In this document: piece after piece, positions 1 through 8,126 of the stretch | How the letters are laid out: each line of letters begins with the position of its first letter | Position numbering within the stretch: position 1 is the stretch's first letter | Assembly (NCBI GenBank): GCA_023387375.1 | Contig: JAEWIE010000046.1 | Location: 1 to 54,179, forward strand | Source of the DNA: Bacteroidota bacterium | GTDB lineage: Bacteria; Bacteroidota; Bacteroidia; Flavobacteriales; Weeksellaceae | Direction of reading: 5' to 3' | Length of the DNA: 54,179 nt | Notes under the pieces: model-generated | What the model saw: the letters and a program-made list of their open reading frames with translations, nothing else | The model's database searches: none | What the model was told of the DNA's origin: nothing | Translations under genes and position numbers: made by a program

Positions 1-2427
1 TTGATTTCCAATGGCTTTAATTCCTTTCACAGAAATAAATTCTTCTACTTCTATTATTTCTTCTTCTCTTTGTTTGCCTTTTTCAGGTGCAAACTTAAGG
101 GTTGCTGTGGCGCTGGCCCCTGTAAAAACATGTTCGATAAACGATTTTGGATGCTCGGAGGGCATAAATTGCTGAACTCCCGAGACATTATCAAAAAGGA
201 ATCTTTTCATGTAATAAATCTGTTTTTCGCCATCATAATAAATGCAGTTCACAGCCTTTGTCGGATCCCATTTTTCGAGCACCAGATACTCGTCATCAAA
301 ACGGTTCATTAAATCGAAAGAAACAAGTCTAGCTTCACCTTGAGAGTTAATGGTTAAGATTTTATCTTCCCCTTTGAAATTCCCCAGGAACTCACCTCGA
401 TGATCTACATTCAAACGCCTTACGGTAGAATCAAACCAAATCTTTCTTGGAGCGAGAGTAGATACACCCTCTTCTTTTAACTCCACTTTTTTCACGACGT
501 ATTTGGTCACCAAATTTCCCTTTGCATTCCGCCCTTTAATGGCCAGATCTGAGAAATCGATATCGATCTTATTCTTGCGAATTCTAGCATTCGGTTTTAA
601 TACCACACTAACGGTTTCTGCTTCTCCGTTCGGATTCGCTGAAAAATAAAGCATTTCAGAGCCCTTTTGATCAGAAGCAAGTGGGTAATCCGTGTTTCGT
701 GTGACGGCTGTCACTGCAAATCGTTTCATAAAATAGGGTCCCAATTTGCCTTGTCGGTAAATCATATTGTATACCGTTCTTTGGTCATTTTTCTTCCATA
801 TACCCACATGCAAGATATCGCGACCTATAAACGTTTTCGCCTCTACTTTTACCACTTTCATTGTCCCGTCTTTACGGAAGACAATAATATCGTCAATGTC
901 TGAACAGTCAAATAAGTACTCGTCCTTGCGAAGCGAAGTACCAATAAATCCTTCTTCTCTGTTTACATAGAATTTTTCATTTGCAACCGCTACTTTGGTG
1001 GCATCAATCGTATCAAAAATGCGAATCTCCGTTTGACGTTGACGCTCTTTTCCATATTTCTTTTGAATGCCTAGGTAATAATCAATTGCATATGGAATCA
1101 GATTCTCTAAATTATACTTGCATTTCTCAATTCGCTCCTCAAGCGATGCAATGGTTTCTTTAAATTTATCTAAGTCGAAGCGAGAAATTCGTTTAATTCG
1201 AATTTCAGTAAGCTTTAAGATGTCCTCTTGAGTCACAGCTCTTAATAGGTGCTTCGTATGCGGTTTAAGGCCAGTATCAATTGTCTGTAGAACTTCTTCC
1301 CATGTATTTACCTCTTCAATATCATGGTAAATCCGATTCTCGATGAAAATTCTCTCGAGGGATGCAAAATGCCAACTTTCTTGAAGTTCATGAAGTTCAA
1401 TTTCGAGTTCTTTCTTTAAAAGAGAAACCGTATGATCTGTATTACGACGAAGAATTTCGGAAACCGTTAAGAACATCGGTTTATCCCCTACAATGACGCA
1501 AGCATTAGGGGAGATTGAAACTTGGCAATCCGTAAATGCATAAAGTGCATCAATGGTCTTATCCGGAGATACATCGCTATGAAGGTGAATTAAAATTTCA
1601 ACCGTATCAGAAGTATTATCCTCAATTTTCTTAATCTTAATTTTCCCACGTTCTGTGGCCTTGACAATACTATCAATTAAATCCCCCGTATTCTTTGAGT
1701 AAGGCAGCTCCGTAATGCTCAGAATGTTCTTTTCTTTGTGGATAATGCGAGCTCTTGCTCTTACTTTGCCTCCTCTTTCACCATCATTATATTCAGAAAC
1801 GTCTAGCATTCCACCTGTAATGAAATCGGGAAATATTTGAAAGGATTTTCCTTTCAAATAAGAGATGGAAGCTTGAATTAATTCGTTAAAATTATGCGGT
1901 AAAATCTTGGTAGACAATCCTACTCCAATCCCTTCTACTCCTTGTGCTAAAAGCAAAGGGAACTTTACTGGAAGATCAATGGGTTCGTTATTTCGACCGT
2001 CATAAGATTTTGCCCACTGTGTGGTTTTGGGATTGAAAACCACCTCTAGAGCAAAAGGGGTAAGTCTCGCTTCTATATACCTCGCTGCCGCAGCAGAGTC
2101 TCCCGTGAATATATTCCCCCAGTTCCCCTGCGTATCAATTAGCAAATCTTTTTGTCCAATCTGAACCATTGCATCCGTAATGGAAGCATCCCCGTGAGGG
2201 TGATACTTCATCGTGTTTCCAACAATGTTGGCTACTTTGTTGTAACGACCATCCTCCAATTCTCGCATGGAGTGCATAATGCGTCTTTGAACGGGTTTGA
2301 ACCCATCAAAAACGGAGGGAATAGCCCTATCCAAAATCACGTACGATGCGTAATCCAAAAACCAATCTTTGTAAAGACCGGAAACTTTCTTTAAGCTTTC
2401 TCCTTCGTTTAACTGTTCTTCTGTCAT
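1..2427 (-). CDS. parC: DNA topoisomerase IV subunit A, 3' end cut by window edge
   Basis: This is the breakage-reunion subunit of topoisomerase IV, which with ParE decatenates daughter chromosomes. It starts at an ATG at 2427 (MTEEQLNEGE...) and stays open for 809 codons to base 1, so the C-terminus lies outside the window. The winged-helix region with GNTMKYHPHGDASITDAMV sits near residues 70-88. The catalytic tyrosine is Y117 in AAAARYIEA, and GyrA/ParC-type C-terminal beta-propeller sequence follows after about residue 500. The residue aligned with the quinolone-contact Ser80 of E. coli ParC is Ala81, and the Glu84 position is Asp85. The gene lies 70 nt downstream of parE in the same direction, so the two are probably co-transcribed. 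ParC rather than GyrA is chosen because of the ParE neighbour. Confidence 0.95.
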   Translation of the reverse strand, partial: MTEEQLNEGESLKKVSGLYKDWFLDYASYVILDRAIPSVFDGFKPVQRRIMHSMRELEDGRYNKVANIVGNTMKYHPHGDASITDAMVQIGQKDLLIDTQGNWGNIFTGDSAAAARYIEARLTPFALEVVFNPKTTQWAKSYDGRNNEPIDLPVKFPLLLAQGVEGIGVGLSTKILPHNFNELIQASISYLKGKSFQIFPDFITGGMLDVSEYNDGERGGKVRARARIIHKEKNILSITELPYSKNTGDLIDSIVKATERGKIKIKKIEDNTSDTVEILIHLHSDVSPDKTIDALYAFTDCQVSISPNACVIVGDKPMFLTVSEILRRNTDHTVSLLKKELEIELHELQESWHFASLERIFIENRIYHDIEEVNTWEEVLQTIDTGLKPHTKHLLRAVTQEDILKLTEIRIKRISRFDLDKFKETIASLEERIEKCKYNLENLIPYAIDYYLGIQKKYGKERQRQTEIRIFDTIDATKVAVANEKFYVNREEGFIGTSLRKDEYLFDCSDIDDIIVFRKDGTMKVVKVEAKTFIGRDILHVGIWKKNDQRTVYNMIYRQGKLGPYFMKRFAVTAVTRNTDYPLASDQKGSEMLYFSANPNGEAETVSVVLKPNARIRKNKIDIDFSDLAIKGRNAKGNLVTKYVVKKVELKEEGVSTLAPRKIWFDSTVRRLNVDHRGEFLGNFKGEDKILTINSQGEARLVSFDLMNRFDDEYLVLEKWDPTKAVNCIYYDGEKQIYYMKRFLFDNVSGVQQFMPSEHPKSFIEHVFTGASATATLKFAPEKGKQREEEIIEVEEFISVKGIKAIGNQ

Positions 2428-2497
2428 TCGTTTTTAGGCTTCAATATGGCCACTGATGTCTGATTATTTTGTTCTTTGTTCCCTCACCGATCGTATT

Positions 2498-4384
2498 CTA
2501 AACGACCACTTCATCTTCTAGTTGTGCTTTCTTCTCAATGTCAGGATCTTCTACTACGAGGTTCTCAAGTATGAAATTTTGACGATCTGGAGTGTTTTTA
2601 CCCATGTAAAATTCGAGTAGTTGCTCAATGGTTTGGTCTTTCCCGAGCACCACGGGCTCAAGTCGAATGTCCTTCCCAATAAAGTGTTTAAACTCGTCAG
2701 GAGAAATCTCTCCTAGGCCTTTGAATCGAGTAATCTCTGGATTCTTCCCAAGTTCGTTAAGAGCGTTAATTCTTTCTTGATCTGTATAGCAATAGCGAGT
2801 TTCCTTTCGGTTTCTTACCCTAAACAAAGGGGTTTGTAAAATATACAAATGTCCATTTCTAATTAGATCTGGAAAGAATTGTAGAAAGAAAGTAATCATC
2901 AGTAAGCGAATGTGCATTCCGTCCACATCGGCATCGGTGGAAATGATTACTTGATTGTATCTTAAATCTTCTAATGAGTCTTCAATATTAAGAGCCGCCT
3001 GGAGTAAGTTAAACTCTTCATTTTCATAAACCACGCGCTTGGTAAGTCCATAAGAGTTTAAAGGTTTTCCACGCAGCGAAAATACAGCCTGTGTTTCTAC
3101 ATCCCTTGATTTTGTAATGGATCCAGAAGCCGAGTCTCCTTCCGTAATAAAAATCTGGCTTTCGGCTTTGCGAACCGCCTTTTGGTCGTTATAATGTTGA
3201 CGACAGTCTCTTAATTTTTTATTGTGGAGCGAAACTTTCTTTGCTCTTTCCCGTGCTAATTTTTGAATTCCTGAGAGTTCCTTTCTTTCTCTCTCCGAGA
3301 CCAAAATTTTCCTCTGTACAGCCTCGGCCGTCTCTTGGTTTTGATGCAAATAATTGTCAAGTGCCTTTTTAAGAAAGTTATTCATAAAGCTTCGCACCGA
3401 CTCCTTTCCTGGTTCCATATCATTGGAACCTAACTTTGTTTTGGTTTGAGACTCAAATACAGGTTCAATTACTTTAATAGAAACTGCCGCAATTATCGAT
3501 TTTCGAATATCAGAGGCCTCGTAGTTTTTATTCAAAAACTCACGAATCGTCTTCACATAAGCTTCTTTAAAAGCACTTAAGTGAGTTCCTCCTTGCGTTG
3601 TATTTTGTCCATTCACAAACGAAAAATAGGTCTCTGACTGCGATTTGTCACTATGGGTGATCGCAATCTCCACATCTTCGTCCTTTAAGTGAATGATAGG
3701 GTATAAAATCTCTCCTTCAATTTCTTCTTGTAGTAAGTCTTTTAATCCATTTTCAGAGTAGAACGTCTCCCCATTAAAGATGATTTTTAATCCTGGATTA
3801 AGATAGACGTAGTTTCGAAGCATTCGTTCGATGTATTCCTTACGGAATTTGAAATTTGGGAAAATCTCATGGTCTGGCACAAATGATATTTCTGTCCCCG
3901 CTCTTTCTGTACTAGGCTCAATAGGCAAATCGTGCGTAATGGTTCCTTTCGAAAAAGTAGCTTCTTTCACTTGCGAGTCTCGAATCGATCGTACACGGAA
4001 AAAATCAGACAAGGCATTCACGGCCTTGGTTCCCACCCCGTTTAGACCGACCGATTTTTTGAATGCTTTCGAGTCGTACTTCCCTCCTGTATTCATTTTG
4101 GAAACAGCATCTACTACTTTTCCAAGGGGTATCCCACGACCGTAATCTCGAATAAAAGCTTTTCCTTCGTCAATCTTAATTTCAATTCTCTTACCCGATT
4201 TCATTACAAACTCATCGATCGAGTTGTCAATAATTTCCTTAAGAAGAATATAGATACCATCGTCCGCGGAAGAACCGTCTCCCAATTTTCCAATGTACAT
4301 ACCCGGTCTCTGGCGGATATGCTCCTGCCATTCCAGTGTACGGATGTTATCCTCGGTATATTGAACTTGATTATTTTCTATCAT
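2498..4384 (-). CDS. parE: DNA topoisomerase IV subunit B
   Basis: ATPase subunit of topoisomerase IV and partner of the adjacent parC. The N-terminal GHKL ATPase domain shows EIIDNS (about residues 50-55), GRGIP and the glycine lid GLNGVGTKAVNALS. A transducer domain follows, then a TOPRIM domain with TEGDSASG (about 414-421) and the metal-binding DADVDG (about 484-489). At 628 residues the length is normal for ParE. I take the ATG at 4384 (MIENNQ) rather than the in-frame ATG at 4441, because family members begin shortly before the YTEDNIRTLEW segment and the extra 19 residues look like leader. A candidate -7 box lies at 4449-4456. GyrB is the alternative, but the parC neighbour and the lack of a GyrB-type insertion favour ParE. 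Confidence 0.95.
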   Translation of the reverse strand: MIENNQVQYTEDNIRTLEWQEHIRQRPGMYIGKLGDGSSADDGIYILLKEIIDNSIDEFVMKSGKRIEIKIDEGKAFIRDYGRGIPLGKVVDAVSKMNTGGKYDSKAFKKSVGLNGVGTKAVNALSDFFRVRSIRDSQVKEATFSKGTITHDLPIEPSTERAGTEISFVPDHEIFPNFKFRKEYIERMLRNYVYLNPGLKIIFNGETFYSENGLKDLLQEEIEGEILYPIIHLKDEDVEIAITHSDKSQSETYFSFVNGQNTTQGGTHLSAFKEAYVKTIREFLNKNYEASDIRKSIIAAVSIKVIEPVFESQTKTKLGSNDMEPGKESVRSFMNNFLKKALDNYLHQNQETAEAVQRKILVSERERKELSGIQKLARERAKKVSLHNKKLRDCRQHYNDQKAVRKAESQIFITEGDSASGSITKSRDVETQAVFSLRGKPLNSYGLTKRVVYENEEFNLLQAALNIEDSLEDLRYNQVIISTDADVDGMHIRLLMITFFLQFFPDLIRNGHLYILQTPLFRVRNRKETRYCYTDQERINALNELGKNPEITRFKGLGEISPDEFKHFIGKDIRLEPVVLGKDQTIEQLLEFYMGKNTPDRQNFILENLVVEDPDIEKKAQLEDEVVV

Positions 4385-4448
4385 AGTTATTAAATCAATT
4401 CTAAAGTAGCTTGAAATAGGCAAAAACCATCTACTAGCCACTAACTTC

Positions 4449-4456
4449 CAAAAATA
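4449..4456 (-). promoter_or_regulatory. Candidate -7 box for parE-parC
   Basis: Reads TATTTTTG on the minus strand (Bacteroidota consensus TAnnTTTG). Transcription would begin near 4443, giving a leader of roughly 60 nt before the chosen parE start. No good -33 TTG is obvious. Confidence 0.45.
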
Positions 4457-4552
4457 ATGAATTGAAAACGAAATCTAAAATATTGTGGAAAAGTTTTGCC
4501 AATTTGCTCTAATCTATAGCAAAGTTGACTAAAAAAAAGACCCATTATTCGC

Positions 4553-5641
4553 CTAGATTTCCTCCTCAGAGGAATCTTGCTTTTCTGTACAGCGTAAAAC
4601 CGAATCTGAACTTAGAAAAGAAGGCTGGTCTTTTTGTATTCTATATATCTTATATAGGATAAAAGGAATCGACAAAAGCCAAGGTCCGAAAACTAAGCCC
4701 ATTGCACCAAAAAGTTGAAGTCCTAACAATACACCAAATACAGTAATTAAGGGATGAATGTCCGCCATTTTCTTTAGGAGCGTAAAGCGAAGTACGTTAT
4801 CAATTCCGCCCACAAAAACAAAGCAATACAGAGCCAATAAAAGCCCCTCGTGAAGGTCTCCTGTCGCAATTTGATACACACTTACCGGAATCCAGATAAG
4901 CATCGTTCCCACGACAGGGATCACGGATGCAATTGCAGTCAAGAGGCCCCAAAAAACGGGCTGAGGTACGTCAAACAAACTATAACCTAAGACCGCGATC
5001 GCTCCCTGACTTAACGCTAAAATAGGAACACCATAGGCATTGGAGCGAATAAGGGCTAAATTTTCTCTAACAAAATAATCTTTGGCCGCAGGGGAAAACG
5101 GAAGCGCCTCTTTTAAATCCCTTTCCATCTCGCGATTGCTAGAAAGCATAAAATACAAAATGAAAAGCGCCACAAAAATATTGGCGAAAAACTGCCCTAC
5201 CCAATTTAAGGTCGAGGGAATATACCCTAGAACTTTATTTACAATCGCCAGAATTTGATCTTGACTGATTGAAAAATCGAAACGCTGGATGAGTTCATTG
5301 TTTTCGAAGTACGTAATTACGGGATTAAAGCTTTGAATCATTTTCTGCGGATGCTGAACAATTTCATTTATTTTGGGAATCAGGAGCTCTAACATGAGCC
5401 AAATGGGAACACCAAAACACACAATGATCAAAAATAGCATTAGCCAAATGGAAAGCTCTTTCGGCCAATGATACTTTTCAATCCACTTGAGAAAAACACC
5501 GCGACAAACGACGTAAAGTGCAATGGACCCCAAAAGACCCGTTACAAAATACTTTAGTTCAAAAAGGATAAAGCAAAGCAATAAGATAGAACTAATCACT
5601 AATGCTTTTTGAATGGTTCTCTCTTTAAAAATAAGATTCAT
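4553..5641 (-). CDS. AI-2E family (PerM/UPF0118) membrane protein
   Basis: A 362-residue integral membrane protein of the AI-2E exporter/PerM family. Paired hydrophobic helices occur at the N-terminus (about 12-50 and 60-85). A soluble stretch between about 90 and 150 precedes a cluster of helices with the conserved glycine/proline-rich segment ending in FGPWLLSIP near residues 318-326. Members export small molecules or ions; some handle autoinducer-2 and others are Na+/H+ antiporters, so the substrate here is unknown. The C-terminal tail is charged (KQDSSEEEI). The gene lies 168 nt upstream of the parE start and has its own candidate promoter, so it may or may not feed into parE-parC transcription. 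Confidence 0.85.
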   Translation of the reverse strand: MNLIFKERTIQKALVISSILLLCFILFELKYFVTGLLGSIALYVVCRGVFLKWIEKYHWPKELSIWLMLFLIIVCFGVPIWLMLELLIPKINEIVQHPQKMIQSFNPVITYFENNELIQRFDFSISQDQILAIVNKVLGYIPSTLNWVGQFFANIFVALFILYFMLSSNREMERDLKEALPFSPAAKDYFVRENLALIRSNAYGVPILALSQGAIAVLGYSLFDVPQPVFWGLLTAIASVIPVVGTMLIWIPVSVYQIATGDLHEGLLLALYCFVFVGGIDNVLRFTLLKKMADIHPLITVFGVLLGLQLFGAMGLVFGPWLLSIPFILYKIYRIQKDQPSFLSSDSVLRCTEKQDSSEEEI

Positions 5642-5657
5642 CGACCAAAAATTTATT

Positions 5658-5665
5658 CAAATTTA
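5658..5665 (-). promoter_or_regulatory. Candidate -7 box for AI-2E family gene
   Basis: TAAATTTG on the minus strand, 17 nt from the G to the ATG at 5641. This gives a short leader of about 10 nt. Confidence 0.5.
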
Positions 5666-5696
5666 CGCCAAAAAATTCATGAATCGATCGATTTCT

Positions 5697-6239
5697 TTAG
5701 CGTAGAACCCATTTTTCATAGGCTTCCATAAACGTCTTTAAAAATTTCTTCGTACCCTCGACGAGGCTTCCGTCTTTTTCAAACAGTTCACTTGCTTTTC
5801 CTATGTAGGCTTCTGGCTGCTGCATCATATAGACATCTAAAAATACCATCGATTGCCTTAGCACATGGTTGGCTCCAAACGCGCCGAGTGCACTAACTGA
5901 AACGCTTACCACAGCCCCAGGTTTTCCGGCCCATGCATTTTTACCAGGAGGTCTAGAGCCCACATCTAGTGCATTCTTTAAAGCGCTAGGCACAGCTCGA
6001 TTGTATTCGGGCGTGAAGAATAAATATCCGTCAGCCTCTTTGATTTTCTTTCTAAAATCGACCCAAGGTTTGGGAGGACCACTTTTGTCAAGATCCTCAT
6101 TGTAATGAACTAGATCTCCAATTTCAACGAGCTCTAATTCCAAATTCTTTGAAGCAAGTTCCATGGCTTGCAAAGCAACTTTCCGATTAAAGCTTTCTTT
6201 TCTTAAACTTCCGACTAGGACTGCAATTTTTTTTGGCAT
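5697..6239 (-). CDS. NADPH-dependent FMN reductase family protein
   Basis: A 180-residue flavodoxin-fold protein of the NADPH-dependent FMN reductase/azoreductase family (chromate reductase ChrR-like). The phosphate-binding loop GSLRKESFNRK lies at about residues 10-20, and the flavin-contact motif PEYNRAVPSALKNALD at about 78-93. Such enzymes reduce FMN, quinones, azo dyes or metals using NAD(P)H in the cytoplasm; the physiological substrate cannot be told from sequence. The reading frame is complete and of typical length. It stands alone between the AI-2E gene and ychF. A near-consensus -7 box (TATCTTTA, 6305-6312) lies upstream. Confidence 0.88.
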   Translation of the reverse strand: MPKKIAVLVGSLRKESFNRKVALQAMELASKNLELELVEIGDLVHYNEDLDKSGPPKPWVDFRKKIKEADGYLFFTPEYNRAVPSALKNALDVGSRPPGKNAWAGKPGAVVSVSVSALGAFGANHVLRQSMVFLDVYMMQQPEAYIGKASELFEKDGSLVEGTKKFLKTFMEAYEKWVLR

Positions 6240-6378
6240 AAGATAGTAGTTTAGTGATTATTTCCTGTACGCTGCCCCAATTCTCACCAGCACCGTAAGG
6301 ACTATAAAGATAGTTGCTATTTTATTAATAATCTCAATACCTAATAATAAAAAAAGAAAATCAGGTTTAGATATAAAA

Positions 6379-6407
6379 AAGGCTACCCCTTTCGATTGGG
6401 TAGCCTT
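6379..6407 (-). terminator. Rho-independent terminator after ychF
   Basis: Perfect 10-bp stem (aaggctaccc / gggtagcctt) with a 9-nt loop. On the minus strand it is followed by a run of T. It lies 25 nt beyond the ychF stop codon. Confidence 0.85.
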
Positions 6408-6431
6408 AATCAATCTCTTGATTCCTATTCC

Positions 6432-7523
6432 TTACACATTAAATCTAAAATGCATAATATCTCCATCTTTTACAATGTATTCTTTTCCTTCCACGCCCAT
6501 CTTTCCTGCTTCTTTTACCTTGGCTTCCGAACCGTAGTTTATAAAATCTTCATACTTAATAACCTCAGCGCGAATAAAGCCCTTTTCAAAGTCTGTATGG
6601 ATAACTCCCGCCGCTTGAGGCGCCGTCCATCCCTTTCCAATGGTCCAAGCTCTTACTTCCTTCACACCAGCCGTAAAGTAAGTCTGCAACTTTAGTAGTT
6701 CATACGCTTTACGAATCAGGCGATTTACGCCAGGCTCCGTTAAGCCTAACTCTTCTAAAAACATTTGTCTTTCTTCAAACGTATCAAGTTCGTTAATATC
6801 TGCCTCTATTTGTGCTGCCAATACAACGACTTCCGCATTTTCCTTTTCTGCCATCTCCTCGATTTTCGAAATCCATTCGTTCCCATTCTTGATCGAATTT
6901 TCATCCACGTTGCAGACATAAAGCACCGGCTTTTTGGTTAATAACTGCACATCGTCAACAATAGGTTGAGTAAGATCGTTTGTTTCGAACTCCCTCGCGT
7001 TTCGTCCACTTTCTAAAAACTCTTGCAGTTCTTTTAGGGTTTCATAAACAAGGATATCTTCCTTCTTGCCTGACTTAATGAACTTTTTCGCCTTATCCAC
7101 CGACTTTGAAATTGTCTCGATGTCTTTTAGCTGGAGTTCAATGTCAATAATTTCTTTGTCCCTTAAGGGATCCACAGAACCTTCCACGTGAACAATGTTT
7201 CCATTGTCAAAGCATCGAAGGACATGAATGATAGCTTCACATTCTCTAATATTCGCGAGAAACTGATTTCCTAACCCTTCTCCTTTGCTTGCTCCTTTTA
7301 CAAGTCCCGCAATATCTACAATTTCAACGACCGCTGGCAATACGCGTTCTGGCTTCACAAGCTTTTCAAGCTCCACAAGTCGAGTATCCGGTACAGAAAC
7401 AGTTCCTAAATTAGGCTCAATCGTACAGAAAGGATAGTTAGCACTTTGCGCTTTGGCATTACTCAAACAGTTAAAAAGGGTGGACTTTCCTACATTAGGA
7501 AGTCCTACGATTCCACATTTCAT
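6432..7523 (-). CDS. ychF: Redox-regulated ATPase YchF (Obg-family NTPase)
   Basis: A 363-residue member of the YchF/OLA1 subfamily of Obg-like P-loop NTPases, cytoplasmic and ribosome-associated. It shows the Walker A loop GLPNVGKST (residues 7-15) and switch II/G3 DIAGLVKGAS (70-79). The G4 position reads NVDE (205-208) instead of NKxD, which in this family goes with a preference for ATP over GTP. The central coiled-coil insertion and the C-terminal TGS domain (about 278-362, ending KDGDIMHFRFNV) are both present. The length matches the family. A strong terminator follows the stop codon, and a candidate promoter sits near 7591. Confidence 0.97.
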   Translation of the reverse strand: MKCGIVGLPNVGKSTLFNCLSNAKAQSANYPFCTIEPNLGTVSVPDTRLVELEKLVKPERVLPAVVEIVDIAGLVKGASKGEGLGNQFLANIRECEAIIHVLRCFDNGNIVHVEGSVDPLRDKEIIDIELQLKDIETISKSVDKAKKFIKSGKKEDILVYETLKELQEFLESGRNAREFETNDLTQPIVDDVQLLTKKPVLYVCNVDENSIKNGNEWISKIEEMAEKENAEVVVLAAQIEADINELDTFEERQMFLEELGLTEPGVNRLIRKAYELLKLQTYFTAGVKEVRAWTIGKGWTAPQAAGVIHTDFEKGFIRAEVIKYEDFINYGSEAKVKEAGKMGVEGKEYIVKDGDIMHFRFNV

Positions 7524-7590
7524 ATTTTTCGTGTATAATAGTGAGATTGGCCAAAAACCAAAGCTCTGGTTTATAAAATACTAAAGTGTG

Positions 7591-7598
7591 CAAAGATA
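7591..7598 (-). promoter_or_regulatory. Candidate -7 box for ychF
   Basis: TATCTTTG on the minus strand, just downstream of the terminator of the RRM gene. It would give a leader of about 60 nt. Confidence 0.45.
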
Positions 7599-7616
7599 CG
7601 ATTTTTACGCACAAAA

Positions 7617-7640
7617 AAAGCTTCAGTTTCCTGAAGCTTT
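7617..7640 (-). terminator. Rho-independent terminator after RRM gene
   Basis: Perfect 10-bp stem (aaagcttcag / ctgaagcttt) with a TTTC-type 4-nt loop and a T-run on the minus strand, about 20 nt past the stop codon at 7661. Confidence 0.9.
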
Positions 7641-7660
7641 CCTATTAAATCACTGGTAAA

Positions 7661-7975
7661 TTACCAGTCTCTTCTTCTGTCTCCTCCACCTCTGTTGTAG
7701 CCACCGCCACCACCGAAGCCTCTTGGCTTCTGCTCTCTTGGTCTAGCTTCAGAAATGTTAAGTACTTTCTCTTTGAATTCTCGTTGGTTAAGCTCTTCAA
7801 TCGCTTTTAGAGCTTCTTCGTTTTGTGGCATTTCAACGAATCCAAATCCACGGCTTCTTCCCGTTTCTCTGTCCATGATGATCTTTGCAGAGTCCACTGT
7901 TCCGTAGTTTTCGAAAAGTGCTTGTAACTCAGACTCAACTGTGTTGTAGTTAAGGTTTGAAATAAAAATGTTCAT
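7661..7975 (-). CDS. RNA-binding protein with one RRM and a Gly/Arg-rich tail
   Basis: A 104-residue protein made of one RNA recognition motif. RNP2 is IFISNL (residues 3-8) and RNP1 is RGFGFVEM (42-49). The tail from about residue 84 is rich in Gly and Arg and ends DRRRDW. Similar small RRM proteins (Rbp family) are common in Bacteroidota and cyanobacteria and act as global RNA binders, often cold-induced; the targets here are unknown. The gene is monocistronic, with its own terminator, and has an A/T-rich leader of perhaps 85-90 nt, from a weak -7-like TATCTTGC at 8066-8073 to the ATG. Confidence 0.93.
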   Translation of the reverse strand: MNIFISNLNYNTVESELQALFENYGTVDSAKIIMDRETGRSRGFGFVEMPQNEEALKAIEELNQREFKEKVLNISEARPREQKPRGFGGGGGYNRGGGDRRRDW

Positions 7976-8126
7976 AATAAAAAAATAAATAGTGTTGATT
8001 AATTAAGTGGAAACCAACTAACGGACGTATGAACATTGATTGAATTTCTCTTTTAATAATTGGCTGCAAGATACAATTAAAATTTAATTGATGAAATTTT
8101 ATTTCAACTTATTACTCAATTGATAA

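Noticed and set aside
4385..4441. Longer parE start at ATG 4441 (MASRWFLPIS...)
   Set aside because: ParE homologs begin close to the YTEDNIRTLEW segment; the extra 19 residues have no family support and lie between the -7 box and the better start at 4384.
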